64,000 nucleotides of DNA. Origin: Clavaria fumosa. Its lineage: Eukaryota > Basidiomycota > Agaricomycetes > Agaricales > Clavariaceae. Below, piece by piece: positions 26,275-38,148 of the stretch (within the stretch, counting starts at the first letter, position 1; the number at the start of each line of letters is the position of its first letter). Location of the stretch: the NCBI GenBank assembly GCA_951802425.1, contig OX637805.1, positions 1,736,001 through 1,800,000 on the forward strand. The letters run 5' to 3'. Position numbers and translations under genes: made by a program. The notes under the pieces are model-generated. The model was not told the DNA's origin and searched no databases. It saw only the letters and a program-made list of their open reading frames with translations.

Positions 26275-26595
26275 GTATTATTGTTCTGGTTGAGGGTTGA
26301 GGCACACACGACGAGGGTGCTGGTCATCTGGCCGTGGGATTCCTAACCCCTGAAGTTAAAGGCGTGCATCGACCGCCGGTCATTATAGGTCTCTTTTTCA
26401 CATTTTGCACCGTCGTTCTTACCGTGCTCGGTCAAATTCACGCGGACGACGACGGCACCCACCGCTCCTTATTAGATCATCGAGTTTGGCAGGCAACTAT
26501 TTGCGGGTGGGCTCATCCTGAAAATATCTCTTCGCATTTGCGTCCGGTCGATGGTCCTCAATTTGCGCGGCGTTCCTTTTGCAGACACGACCACT

Positions 26596-27840
26596 ATGTC
26601 CCACAAGTCGGATGAATCGTACAACAAGGAAGAATCGCTCGACTTCAAGTCGCCGCTTCCCTCACCTGCCACCGCTTCTGTGCCCAAATCCCCAGGACCG
26701 AAGACGAAACTGTCCGCGAGCGCTATCATACCGCTATGGATCTTACTCAGTTCAACAGTGATCATATACAATAACTGGCTCTACAACACCCTCAACTTCC
26801 GGTATCCAGTATTCTTGGTCACTTTCCATTTAGGATTTGCCGTGCGTGTTAATTTGAACCCACATTTACTTGGAATGACAGCAACGCCCCAAGGCCATCG
26901 GGACCCGCGTCTTGCAAAGAACCACAAATCTGCTACAGGGCGCCAATGATGTGCACATGTCAAAAGAGCTTTTCATACGCTCCATTCTTCCGATAGGCGT
27001 CTTGTTCAGCGGCAGTCTCATTCTTAGCAACAGTGCCTACTTGTACTTGTCTGTCTCCTACATTCAGATGCTCAAGGTGCTCTTGTCGTCGTTCATTGCT
27101 TAACTGAAAACTCTGACCATACTCGACAGGCGTTCACCCCGGTAGCAATTCTGCTCATCTCATGGTCATTTCGAATTCAAGAACCGAATAAGAAACTTGG
27201 AGTGATCGTCCTCATGATATCTTTTGGCGTGGCACTTGCCTCGCATGGCGAGCTCAAATTCAACTTTTTCGGATTCGCCACCCAATCCGCCGCCGTTGTC
27301 GTTCGTTGTCCCTTTCCTCCTTCGACGCAAGCGCCCTCCTGACCGCGAGCTTTGCCCATCGCAGTTTGAGGCTTCCCGACTCGTAATGATACAGCTGCTC
27401 TTGCACGGCATGAAGATGGACCCCCTCGTCTCGCTACATTACTACGCACCCGTCTGTGCGCTCCTCAACCTCGCGATGCTACCATTCACCGAGGGTCTCG
27501 AGCCGTTCTTCGTGGTCGTCTACGGCAACATTAGCCCGTGGATCTTCCTTAGCAATGCTGCCGTGGCGTTCTTACTGAACGTCGCAGCGGTATTCCTCGT
27601 CAGCTCCGCGAGCGGTCTCGTCCTCACGCTCGCGGGCGTGTTCAAAGACATCCTGCTCATCAGTGGTAGTGTTGCCATCTTTGGCTCGATCGTCACGCCG
27701 CTGCAGGTGTTCGGTGCGTCTTGCTGTTTATCCCTGCCCCTTCGCTTCCGTTGTTGCTCGTCTGACCCTTCGTCCGATGGAAAGGCTATTCTGTTGCCCT
27801 CGCGGGGCTTGTCTTCTTCAAGACGACAGGCGGCAAATGA
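26596..27840 (+). CDS. Triose-phosphate/nucleotide-sugar transporter family protein, 334 aa
   Basis: Polytopic Golgi/ER-type solute transporter of the TPT (DUF250, drug/metabolite transporter) family. Five exons (26596-26841, 26894-27076, 27130-27300, 27365-27713, 27785-27840) sum to 1005 nt. After a Ser/Lys-rich cytosolic N-terminus, about ten hydrophobic helices follow. Signature segments are [55 protein letters not shown], and [15 protein letters not shown]. Near the end, [21 protein letters not shown] and [14 protein letters not shown] match the family C-terminus. Exon 3 may end at either of two GT sites three bases apart. The substrate cannot be told from sequence. Confidence 0.92.
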
Positions 27841-29831
27841 ATAGATCAAGTTCCTTACAGTGTTGTACAATGGTTCGGTTGGATACTAGTCCTCTTACTC
27901 TGTACTGTGGACAAATTTTCTGGACCGTCTTTGTCTGTGACCTTAGCAAACACTTGGGAGGCACACTGTCGCTTCTTGGGACTATTCGTACATTATATCA
28001 CACCTTCTCTTGGTCTCGTTGGGAAAGGGTAGTAGACGCGTGTTATTTACATGCATTATTTTGGAGAGGTACGCTTGCCAGGACACATTGCTGGCTGGAT
28101 CACCGTGCTTGCCGCTGATATGCGTATGTATGTGCTTGGGGCAGACTAACCCCGATTATCAACTGCATGACCAATTATGCATAGCTGCTATGCGCGCTCT
28201 GGCCCTAGAAGCTGTAGTGTGCTGAAAGATCTCCTAGACGCGAGATCTTCTGAACGCGAGGTTGGAGTCGAGCTAACCTTTCCTCGAGGTCACGTGGACT
28301 GTAGCCCGTGCATCGACCCCATTAGCCGTTGTAATACCATGCTTTGGATTGTAGATCTCTTCTGCGAAGGAGGTACGGGACATTTCGACATGTTTCCCAA
28401 CGGCGAGCCGTCTTTTGCGTCTGCTGGCTCATGGCTCCAGTTCGGTGGAGTAGGTCACTGCAAAACGTGCCAGGTGACCTACTCGGGTTCTCTCTAGCTG
28501 CCTTCTGTCCACGTCGTCCATGCGGACGGCTTCACTCTGGTGCAAAAAGAGCTCGTCATCAGCAAGAGCCCACCCCTCACGTGCCCGACGATCCTCGTTA
28601 TTATTTTTTTCATTCCCATACCGAACGCTACTTCTGCCGCATTGATTTCCCTTTCCCCCCAGCCGAAGATGTCATGTTCAACCCTGAGGAGACGGAAGTC
28701 TCTTCCTATGTTGCTAGGGTTCTCAGTAGCCACAGCGGCTTCCTGAATTTGCATATTTCACAATTGTCCATTTGTAGGGTTAGTACTTTGATGAATATGG
28801 TATTTTCGCCATGAGCAACACGCCTTGCGAGCGGCAATAACTCTCGAAGACATTCGACACTGCGCCAAAAGAGCGTTTCATCCAAGGATAGCTCGCCTAT
28901 CAATATTTCAATCACCATTCTTTTCTACTCGGCGGCTTGACGCAACACCACGCAAAATCTGTTATGAGTTTGTTCATGCACGTCTTTTAAGGCTCCGTTA
29001 TGCCTTTGACGACCACGGATTCGGGAGCGATCTCCACGCCACCGCAAGATTTGCATGGAGTCGTGGCGACGGAGGTATCACGCCTTTGGATGCTTGGACA
29101 ACGCGTCCATTTGATGTACCGGCTCCAATATTTGTCATAAAACTGAGCTGACGAAGTCTAGCGCTAGAGTATGATAGGACGATACCGCGGAAAGAAGTCT
29201 TCTAATTTGCCTATGGTCATCATTGCGATTCGCCGTGCTTCACAAGGATGATGGTACATCTTGGCAATAATGATCGCAGAGGACCATCGTGGAGATCCTC
29301 GTATTCACAATCACATTTCTGCGTCTCTTTTACTGGCGAAGGACCGTGTACCAAGTGGTCTTGGGGAAGGGAGGGTTGCGGACCGTCTCTGGCCATGGAG
29401 CACCGGCCATGGAAGCACCGGCCCCTTATCTCCCAGGGCGGGGGACGAGGCGGAACAACCCGTTCCACTGATCTCGTGTCATGTGGAGCGGCGTAAAGGG
29501 CCACAGACGTCTGCAGTCCGTCTTACTTGTCTTGGCTTACCACATGGTCTGACTCCATACCACTTGCCTTTGGGGTCTGGTGGCTTGATGGGCGGCGTCG
29601 ACTCGTGAGAAGTTGCCCGTCTCAGAGTCGATTTAATAATAAGATGTCAATCAGCCAATGATCTCAGCGTCAATCACCGCACCGCATAAAACCCTCGAGG
29701 GCCATGGCGGTGCAAGTCCAACATGTATTTATTTGAAACTGCCAGTCATAACGCTCACAGAGCGATCCCTTCCGCAATTTCCACACACAAACTGCCGGCG
29801 TCCACTGTCCCATTCACATACTGTATATATA
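27841..29831. other. Gene-poor 2 kb stretch
   Basis: Frames up to about 150 codons occur (for example 28344-28814 and 28825-29151, plus strand), but none has a domain or a consistent exon series, and they overlap in conflicting frames. I see no terminal repeats or transposase signature. The promoter of the downstream small gene lies at the right end. Confidence 0.4.
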
Positions 29832-30196
29832 ATGGTCGAACCCCTCTCTATGACGCTCGCCGCCTGGGGCGCCAAGGCTGCATTTTACTATGGACACGCC
29901 GCGGTTTGTGGTGCTCTTAAAGGCGGCTTGACTGGAGCAGGTTTGTGCGCCTCCTCAAAGCCATCACTCGCGTCCTCTGAATGCATATCTTATCCTTAGC
30001 TAAAGCAATGGGTGCAAAAGCAGCTACCGTGAAAACCGCAACCACGGCTGCAGCCAACGGTGCTCTTAAAGGGGGCAGTGCGGCCACCGCCGGTGCCTGG
30101 ATGGCTGCCCATCCGACTGCCACTGCTGTCGGTCAAGGGGCAGCGGCGGCGAGCGTGGCTGGCATGGTTTTATACGACTCCAAAAAGAAGAAATAG
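29832..30196 (+). CDS. Small Ala/Gly-rich protein with glycine-zipper features, 101 aa
   Basis: Not recognised. Two exons (29832-29940, 30000-30196) joined across a 59-nt intron give a 306-nt frame. The composition is strongly Ala/Gly with small residues spaced three to four apart. The segment GALKGG occurs twice, at about residues 29 and 59. The protein ends with a hydrophobic stretch (AAAASVAGMVLY) and DSKKKK, a dilysine-type cytosolic tail. This pattern suggests a small membrane-inserting or hairpin protein, loosely like glycine-zipper or IFI6/27-type proteins. Splice sites and frame are good. The function is unknown. Confidence 0.6.
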
Positions 30197-31459
30197 TCGT
30201 GTCCACATGGAGTCATTCCCCTTTGGTGATGTTGTACGCTGTGCCGACTCTGTACTCCCTCTGCTCTTATCCTAGTTGATGTGGCATATGTGTGCCTCCC
30301 TCTTCCGTGAACACCTGTATCTCGTAGTTGCCTTTACGGAACGATGTGTCTTTCAAAAGCTCACGTGTTACGAGACCCCAGGATGTCCTGTGGACGTCGC
30401 GAAGACTCGGGCGACACCACCCATATTGGGCTTATTCAAGTTATTGATTGCACCCGTTTGGTTTTGATTTTGCTGACCCTGATCATTGTCCCGTTCAGTA
30501 ATTGTACGACGTTACGTTTTGCTCCCATTTCCATTTTCTAGTTTCGGGAGTAGCAATGGCTATGTAGATCACATTCACCAGCAGCCGAGCGCGACCGAAT
30601 CACCGGCCCTTTCTGCTGCGTTGGGTGGCGGGGGTGGCTGAAACAAAGAAACAGAGTCATTTCCGCTGTTGTTCACCTGTTCACTGTTGCGCCAGCTGAC
30701 GACGGGGATGAGACGCTGAGAAGTCATAACCAGAGATGGCACCTCAAAGTTTCGGATGAAATCACCGAAAGCCAGCCTGCCATTTTGTATGTTTGATGTT
30801 CTGTAAGCGGTACCTTCCAGCTTGTTGATAACGGCAATTTCCTTGGAATGCTGCACAAGGTCAGACAATCCCAAGTTACGTTGTCTCACACTGGTTGTCT
30901 CGCATTTGCACTTTGCCCGACCCATTGCCAGTACACTGAAGGGGCTATAACAAAAGATGCGATGACGGTCCGCAGTAAAGTAGGTACTACACCAACATAA
31001 CATACATAGCCTTGAGGTCGCGTATAGTACTCTCAATACAGCAATCCTATGAATCGAGCGCTTGAGTGAAACACTGCGCCCCCTTTCGGGTGAATCACAC
31101 GCGCTCCCGTTCTCTTGTTCGGCCCGATATTTCCAATTTTGATGCAAAAGTTAACGCCCACAGCACCACCCCCATCCCCACCACCCCCCACAGCACCCTT
31201 GTGTCGAGTCAAAAACCCCCTTGCAAGGGCCGGAGCACAGGCTATACCCGCTCTGCTGCAAAATTAGGACCACGCGTATGCTAATGGGGATGGCCAGGAG
31301 TTAGGACCTTTTTTGCCATTCTTGCCTTTTCTGAGATCACACCGGGCTTCGTTGCTCCTCCCTCTCACCTGATAATAAAATAGTGGCGGGTATGCAAACG
31401 CTACCGCTTTACAGGGCTGATATAAACTCCCCCCCCGCCCTTACACTGGTGTGGTCCCG
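30197..31459. other. Stretch without a supported gene
   Basis: A 190-codon minus-strand frame (30575-31147) has no recognisable features. A C/A-rich low-complexity patch lies at about 31160-31200. A likely TATA box (TATAAAC at 31421-31427) lies 33 bp before the DUF6699 gene. Confidence 0.4.
31421..31427 (+). promoter_or_regulatory. TATA-box-like element upstream of the DUF6699 gene
   Basis: TATAAAC follows a GAT and is followed by a C-run. It lies 33 bp upstream of the ATG at 31460, which would give a very short leader. Confidence 0.35.
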
Positions 31460-32194
31460 ATGTCTCCCTTTCGCAAGATGTGTTTCTGGGGCGCGTCGTC
31501 GGGCTTCGCGACCAACTCAGACTTTACAAGGTACCCCCATCCTACGCCCTTCCTCTACTGGCCCGCGGTTCCGACGTATCACTCTATCAACGACCCCCGT
31601 TCCCAGCCACACTCTCATACACCACTCAGGATTCATCCCCTCCTACAATACAGCAACTCTGTCAGTACGGGCCATCCCTGCTGCCCCATCAAGTGGGATC
31701 TGCGAGACCCCCCACAGCAGGCTCGGGTGCACGCTACACCCCCGCAGCCTAGTTCTCCTGACTCCGACGACAACCTCATCGCATCGTCGTCCTCTCCCCT
31801 TCGCCGTCTCAGTCACCGCGAGCTGGTCCAGCCTGCGACGACCCCGCCTGTCACGCACATTTTGATCACATGCGGACTCTTCCCGTCCCGTTGGCCGATT
31901 GAAGTGCGAAAGCACTCCGCCGTGACAATCTTCGACGTCCTCAAAGCCCTGTACGAAGCCGCCAACACCCCCATCCATATGGGCGAATGGGCGAGGCTTG
32001 GCCCTACCGAGAAGCGCCGCTTCGCTCAGGTGTACCATCAGCGCTGTGCCAGCGGCCGACCCACCAGCCCGTTAGAGCGTGGCGTCATGCGAGTCGACTG
32101 TCTGGCGATGTATACTCGCTTCGCCGGCATCTCTCTGGTGGACGGCGTGGGTACCTCCTGTGTCTTGACCCTCGATCGCAACATCCACGAATAG
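31460..32194 (+). CDS. DUF6699 domain protein, 244 aa
   Basis: Member of a family expanded in mushroom-forming fungi and without known function. It is a single exon. After a Pro/Ser/His-rich N-terminus come HPLLQYSN and IKWDLRDPPQQARV, which open the domain. LVQPATTPPVTHILI, LFPSRWPIEVRKHSAVTIFDVLKALYE and a GEWARLGPTEKRRFAQVYHQRC segment follow. The closing block VMRVDCLAMYTRFAGIS is typical. The N-terminal 40 residues are not conserved in my recollection of the family, so a different first exon is possible. Confidence 0.78.
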   Translation: MSPFRKMCFWGASSGFATNSDFTRYPHPTPFLYWPAVPTYHSINDPRSQPHSHTPLRIHPLLQYSNSVSTGHPCCPIKWDLRDPPQQARVHATPPQPSSPDSDDNLIASSSSPLRRLSHRELVQPATTPPVTHILITCGLFPSRWPIEVRKHSAVTIFDVLKALYEAANTPIHMGEWARLGPTEKRRFAQVYHQRCASGRPTSPLERGVMRVDCLAMYTRFAGISLVDGVGTSCVLTLDRNIHE

Positions 32195-32798
32195 CACCCG
32201 AGTTTGCTACATTCCCCCCTCTTTGTGTAATTCATAGTTATCAGCCGTTCGAAGTTGTCATTTTTCTTGCGGTTGGTTTCGGGGGTATCTTGTTTACATG
32301 TATGCTCTTCCGTCTCCTCTATGCTTCCCATTCCCTATCTCTCGTTTCAGTGGCCGGATTGTATTGACACTGTATCGCATTGCATAGCACTTTCTGTCTC
32401 ATCTTTATACCCTCACTTATATTGTATTATATGCCTTGTACTTGTGTCTCGCCTCCGAGTCTTGTAATGCCATCCTCATCCCCTGCATCACTGTGGGCTG
32501 ACCGGAGGCTTATGAGACTTCTGGTTCTTGATTCAAATCCAGAAGTGAGCGCACACCGCACGGACTGCTCGCTATTGATAGTTTCAGTTGAGCGTACAGT
32601 CAAATGTTGAATGAAGTAGAAGGAAATGTTGAGTGTGCCATTGGAAGCATCAAGTTGTCTGACTGAGCGGACAGAAAGGTGTAAGCTCTTAGGATCGAAA
32701 AGCGCGATAAGGGTTAATAATCGCAGATTACTATGGTCAGAACACTACAGCCGGATACGATAAAAAATGCTGCACGGAAGACCTCTCTCACATCACCG
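32195..32798. other. Convergent 3' intergenic stretch
   Basis: This 0.6 kb between the DUF6699 and SWI3-like 3' ends shows only short frames. Confidence 0.45.
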
Positions 32799-34996
32799 CT
32801 AACCTAGGTGAAGCACATTGCCATCGCTCAGGGACCCATAGTCCCCTTCCAGAGATGTTCCAGCCGCAACTTCGCTGACGACGGTGCCCTGGCCCGTGGT
32901 GCCCAAGTTTGCCTGCGCGACTAGAGCCTGTGTCCCCAATCCGTTCCCGTTCTTCGCGATCTCTGCACGCACCGTGTCCAGCGTTCTCTTGAGCCCGACC
33001 CGCTCCGCGACCAGCGCCATACGCGCGCTCTCCAGGCCCCTCCGCTCCTCCTCCAGGATCTCCTCCATCTCCTCCATCTGGCTCACCTTCAGCTCGAGCT
33101 TGGTGAGCGTCAGCTTGACGAGCGTCGCGAGCATGGACCGGATGTGGGCGTCTTCTGCCGCCGCGAGCGTGGACGCGGCTTTTGCGGACGAGGACAGCGC
33201 GAGACGCGCCGCGCGGACGACCTTGGAGTGGGGGATCTTGGAGGAGCTGGGCTTCGCGGAGATAGAGGGGCCCGCGCCACCCGCAGTAGCGCTCGGCGCG
33301 CCTGGGCTGTCTTTGGGCGCTGGTGCAGCATCGTCCCGCACGTCATTGTCTTCTTCCATGGGGTCATCGAGTTGGCGCTCGGCTTGCTCGAGGGCGCTTC
33401 CGGCCGCCGAGCCGTCTTGATTTACACGCGCGCTATGACGTTCCTGGGCGTCTCCGTCGGTCAGCTCGCCGAGAGCGGTCTTCGCAGCCTCCGCAGCGAC
33501 GCCCGGGCTGACAACACCCGCCAAGAACGCGACGACACTCATCACGGGGTTGTCGGCTTGTTCGAAGGGGATCCTGCTAAAGCGCAGCATCCCCATCTCG
33601 CCCTCGCTGGTCTCGCCGCCTTGCATTCGGGAGCTCTCGGCCGCGAGATAGGGATCTTCGATCGGGAGTTCTAGGAACTTGCGTATGCACTGCTGTGACG
33701 AGCGAGTACCTACATGCTCTTCGATGGCTGACCAATCATCGTCGAACATCTCGATGCCTTCCAGGAGTAGGAGCAGCTCTTGGTCGGACCAATCGTCGCC
33801 AGTGCTTTCGAACCCACCGGTGCTGCCCACTGCCAGCCTGACAAAGTCTCCGCTGAACATGGTAGACGGGAATCGTCCATCTAGGTAGCATGGCCCGCAA
33901 AGCTCAAAATCTTTGACTTTCAACGAATGATAGCGGAGGGGAGTACAGTCGGTCCCACACGTATCACAGGTGTGTGTGATAGCGTGCGTTGGTTTTGCAC
34001 CGTTCAGAGCAGAAGTTCCATTCGTCAATGAAGCAGCTTCGGAGGCGGAAATTTGCCTCGAAGATTTTGCGGTGGTCTGGTAGATAGACGAGCGGAGTTC
34101 CAGAGACGCAGGCGCAGGCGCAGAAGTTGGTGGTTTTTGAGCAGCCGCATTAGTAGTTGCGTTAGATGGACGAGTGCCAGGGTGCAAAGATTGTAGCCCA
34201 CGGGGTGTGTCGAGAATGACGCGGAAATGACCAGTGAAAGGTGGTGCTAGAGTCGCCGGACGTGCGTCTGGATCGATCTGCAGACGAATCGTATGTGAGA
34301 CGTGATGTTTGCATGAGGAGTGTTCCATAGACTTGCCTGGTAGTTGATTAAACCCCATTGCTCCAGAAACGCGTGCACGCGCATTATGGCGCATACATCG
34401 CCTGCCAAATTCCTCCGACAAGCAGTAACGGTCATATACTCGGTAGGTCTCAGTCGATAAGAGTTGATCATGAAGTCGCGGTAGTCCTTGTATATCGAAG
34501 GGGTTTTTGAGCGATTCCTCGAATTAAAAAATTCTGGCAAGGCGCGACGTTCAACAGGATGAATTTTGGACATGTCAAACCAGGCAGAATAGGAAGGAAT
34601 GATGACTTCGTGCGTCTGCGCTGCGAGATACTTGCGGGCTTGATCCTCGAGCCGGACGCGGGTGGCTTCCAATTGCGCGGGATCCTCGTCGTCATTATCG
34701 TCTCCAGAATCCAACTCTTCTTCGGCCATGTCCACGTCCTTGTCCACGTCATCTTCTCCATCTCCCTCCTTCAGAACGCGCACTTTCCCGCCGGTTTCGG
34801 CACCCGCCTCGGGCGGTGGTTCATTGGTCAAGTTTGCAACGTCGCCGCCGGGAATGGGGTCTAGTTCGACGCGTTTTCCTGCGGCGTTTTCTGGGTCGAC
34901 TTGCGAGAGGGTCGTATCGCGTTCCGCTGAGAATTTAATTCTTTTCGGGTCTGATACGCTGGGTGACGGTGATCCTGCACGTTTCGGCGAATCCAT
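32799..34996 (-). CDS. SWI3/RSC8-like chromatin-remodelling subunit, 712 aa
   Basis: Scaffold subunit of SWI/SNF-type remodellers (Swi3/Rsc8, animal BAF155/170). Two exons (34996-34337, 34277-32799) sum to 2139 nt. The single intron has a GC-AG boundary (GCAAGT donor), which is the only choice that keeps the SWIRM domain intact. An acidic N-terminus is followed by SWIRM ([27 protein letters not shown]...[21 protein letters not shown]). Next come a ZZ-type zinc finger ([10 protein letters not shown]...[13 protein letters not shown]), the SANT domain ([18 protein letters not shown]...[24 protein letters not shown]) and a C-terminal coiled coil ([25 protein letters not shown]). The architecture is complete. 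Swi3 and Rsc8 cannot be separated with confidence. The 5' end is 104 bp from the next gene. Confidence 0.93.
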
Positions 34997-35100
34997 TGCG
35001 CTTTTGTCACGGGGAAGGAAGAGGACAACAGCCAAATAAGTACAAATGCGCATTGGTGGCGTCAAGCGCCCCCGCCCTTTTTCGGTGTGCACAGTCGCGG
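34997..35100. promoter_or_regulatory. 104-bp bidirectional promoter
   Basis: The start codons of the SWI3-like gene (minus) and the 698-aa protein gene (plus) are only 104 bp apart. Both must be served by this stretch or by their mutual 5' regions. No TATA box is evident. Confidence 0.5.
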
Positions 35101-37197
35101 ATGATCCTTTGGTCGCTGTCGCAGGCGTCCTGGATCCATTATGCGCGCTCTCGCCTGCCATTAGATTGGTCGTGGTGGCTACATTACCGTAGAATCTCCT
35201 CAAAGTGGCTCACAGAAGAACCACACTACATTACAGCGCTCAGGCAGCATCCATACCCCACCACTCCGCCCGACCCAGACATCTTCGAGTCCGTGCTCCC
35301 GGACACTCAAGAGCAGTCGACAGCGTCCCCTTTTCCAACGACAAGCAACGAGAAGCTCTTCGACTTTGTCTTGCATAGAAACTTCCGCGGCGCCGAGCGC
35401 GTGCGTCACGAGCTGCAAGAAATCGGCTATGTCATTCCTCCCCATCCAATCTATGAACTGCCCGCGCGTCATGCTCTCAAGTCGCGCTCGTACTCAGACG
35501 ACGCTCTCACAGCATTCACGAACTGGTTCTCTCTTATCCCGCCCGCCTCTGTTGGAAATAGGGAAATGTATGCCTTTCACACCATACAATACTTCCTTTA
35601 TCGTGCCAGAAAAGTCACCGATGCTCGGCTCATCATGGGATTTGCTCAGATAGCAGCTTCAAAAGGCTACACCTCCCCAGCTATATACAAGCGAGCTGTC
35701 CCATTTGTCGTCAGGTTCACTGAGCCCTCTGTCAGCCTCTCGTTCTTGGCTGTGATTTTTCAACACTTTTCGCGGGCCGATTGGAACGTCCATCACAATG
35801 CTGCAGTACGGGCTTATTGCTTGGCTGGCAGAATACGTATTGCGTTCCGATTATTCAAGGAAGGCTTGGATCGCGGCCTTCATATTTCTCTGCGAACCTA
35901 CCGCTTGCTTCATCATTTCATGTATCAAACAAAGCACCACAGCAGTCTGGAGTTTCTCCTCGCTTACGGTGCCGTTTTTGGCGATGCGCTTACCCCTGAG
36001 CGTCTCCAACCTCTAACTCTCGCACCCATACCGACGTCCGACGCGCCTAGAAGCGGCTCCTTGGTGGATGTTCTCCGTTTTATCAAGCATACGATGCTCA
36101 CGCAGAATCCGCCACGTCTTAGCATTATTGTCGACTTCATCTCTCGATACAAAGCCGCGGGGCGGGTCCGTGCTTTGGAGCTCCTCTTGCGTAAGGCGAG
36201 TAGGACGAAGCGCCCCTCTCTCATGCCCACCTTTCTCCTCGCCGAGATGCTGTACTACTACCGCAAGCAAGAGTACCATCTGCTTCTCGTCGCATTTGCG
36301 AAACATTTTGTCCCGGCGGGCGTCCCCTTTGCGCGGGTCCTCGACCATTGGGACAGCATCAACGGCGAGACGAAGAATACATGGATAGTGCGCATGATCT
36401 GGAGGACCGCCGCGCGAGAGCAGTTGCAGCGGAAGCTCTATCCCACGCACCACCACACCGCGCTCGTCTGGCACGCGCTCGCGCGTCTCGAAGGGGGGAA
36501 CAAGGAAAAATTAGACGCGCTGTACACCGAGCTTGTACGCGAAGCGTGTGGTTCAACGGCCCCGCCTCCACCTCCGACGTCGTCGTCGTCGTCGTCGTCG
36601 CCACAGCAGCAGCAGACGGGCCAACCGTTGCTACCCAAACGCCCGCCCCTGCAGCTGATCGACGCCGCGCACTTCACGCCGTTCATCGAGCTCTTCGCGA
36701 GCCGCAGCGGGTACAAGGGCCGCAATATCGCGCTCCTCGTGATGCACCACATGCGCACGCTCGGCATACCGGCGTGCGAGCCCGACGCGTACCACACGAC
36801 CGCGCTGCTGGGGCAGCTCGCGTCGCGCGGGGTGGTGAGGTTCGTCATGTATACGCTGCGCTCGTTCGAGGAGGAGGCGGCGGCGGCGGCGGCATCGCGG
36901 CACCACGGCGCCGTCGACCTCGGCAACGACGATGAGTTCCTGCCGTTGAGGCTGTCGCAGCGCGCCCCGAAGCCGCTGCGCGGGATGTCGGTCCTGGACG
37001 CGATGCCGGCGCCGACGTTCGTGACGTACGCGGCTGTGATCTCGGGGTTTGTGAAGTCGGGGCAGCCGCTCGCTGCGTTTGAGGCGCGCGACCTCATGCT
37101 GCGCCGCGCGGACTACGTGCGGGGGATTAACCTCTTGGCGGACTTGGTGGTGGACGACCTCGAGGCGCGGTATCCGGAGATGGTCGAGGCTGGGTAA
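35101..37197 (+). CDS. Large single-exon PPR-like protein, probably mitochondrial, 698 aa
   Basis: Probable organellar RNA-binding helical-repeat protein. The intronless 2097-nt frame begins with a short basic-aromatic N-terminus ([26 protein letters not shown]). Pairs of helices resembling pentatricopeptide repeats follow: [40 protein letters not shown], and near the end [33 protein letters not shown] low-complexity insert of Pro/Ser/Gln (about residues 484-507) interrupts the middle. GC content rises sharply in the second half. PPR assignment rests on the repeat style, not on a profile search. Absence of introns contrasts with its neighbours. Confidence 0.75.
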   Translation: MILWSLSQASWIHYARSRLPLDWSWWLHYRRISSKWLTEEPHYITALRQHPYPTTPPDPDIFESVLPDTQEQSTASPFPTTSNEKLFDFVLHRNFRGAERVRHELQEIGYVIPPHPIYELPARHALKSRSYSDDALTAFTNWFSLIPPASVGNREMYAFHTIQYFLYRARKVTDARLIMGFAQIAASKGYTSPAIYKRAVPFVVRFTEPSVSLSFLAVIFQHFSRADWNVHHNAAVRAYCLAGRIRIAFRLFKEGLDRGLHISLRTYRLLHHFMYQTKHHSSLEFLLAYGAVFGDALTPERLQPLTLAPIPTSDAPRSGSLVDVLRFIKHTMLTQNPPRLSIIVDFISRYKAAGRVRALELLLRKASRTKRPSLMPTFLLAEMLYYYRKQEYHLLLVAFAKHFVPAGVPFARVLDHWDSINGETKNTWIVRMIWRTAAREQLQRKLYPTHHHTALVWHALARLEGGNKEKLDALYTELVREACGSTAPPPPPTSSSSSSSPQQQQTGQPLLPKRPPLQLIDAAHFTPFIELFASRSGYKGRNIALLVMHHMRTLGIPACEPDAYHTTALLGQLASRGVVRFVMYTLRSFEEEAAAAAASRHHGAVDLGNDDEFLPLRLSQRAPKPLRGMSVLDAMPAPTFVTYAAVISGFVKSGQPLAAFEARDLMLRRADYVRGINLLADLVVDDLEARYPEMVEAG

Positions 37198-38148
37198 ATG
37201 CGTGCAGTCTGGATTTTTTGTTGTTGTTGTTGATGAGCTGACCCGTTTTGCTGCAGAGGCCAGCTATAGACTCCACGGTCGTGCAGTATGCCAATGGTGG
37301 ATGCGCGCGGCCCGTTTGTCGGACGTGCACATAGCGGGTGCGTGTCATATTCACAGTCGGTGGACACAATACGGGATCGTCTTTCTGCCAAACTAATTCC
37401 CGGCATAAGAACCATGCAACGTGTGAGGATATTGACTTCTCTTTTTCCGTATCGTCATCTGACGAGATCTTTCCGTTTGATGCAGGCTGTTCCGAGTAGA
37501 CAGGTGACGGGGAGCGTCAGCGTGCTGGACCCGCACCATGCACGTATGACATTCCCTCCGCCTGCTTGGCGTCCCGCGGTTGGACGCCTCTTTCTGCAAA
37601 CACGGGCGTCTTAGACTTTAGACGTTTGGTTACCCGTCTCGCGCTGTGTGCCCCGTGATATGGACTGCGCGCCACTCGCAGACTGAACGGCACAGAGAGA
37701 GATTGTACATGTCGCGGTACGAGTCGAAGCCCGAGTTGCTAGGGGTGTGTTCTGGGGGTTGCGAGCGATTTTGGGTCTTCTGCTGGGGCGCGGATGGATG
37801 TTATAAACTTTCAGCGGAGATTGTTGTTATATATATACACTGTCGTTCTGCTCCTAATCAAGATAGATGCATGCGCAAAAGTCAAAAGTAAATGAACACT
37901 TCTCGGGGGATTATAACACAGGGATGAGGTTCCTTCAGAAAAAAAAAAAGCTGTGCAGCCAGTAAAAATCCTTCCGGGGGTCGTTATCCAAAAGAAAAAA
38001 AATGCACAGCGAAAAGGGAAAACAAAAAAGGAGTAGTAGGGATGGTGTACAACAGAGTTTGTGTGCTTGTGATATGGAGAACAGGCTTACAATCACACGT
38101 ATTGCTTCTTCTTTTTTTTTTTTTTCGTTTCGTTCAAAAGGCGTACCC
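37198..38148. other. Convergent 3' intergenic stretch with A/T homopolymers
   Basis: No gene is supported. Homopolymer runs (A at about 37940-37949, T at about 38112-38125) and short frames occur. Confidence 0.45.

Noticed and set aside
30575..31147. 190-codon minus-strand frame
   Set aside because: It is the longest frame in its gap, but it has no domain, signal or start context that supports a gene.
36348..36935. 195-codon frame inside the PPR-like gene
   Set aside because: It is an off-frame shadow of the long conserved frame.
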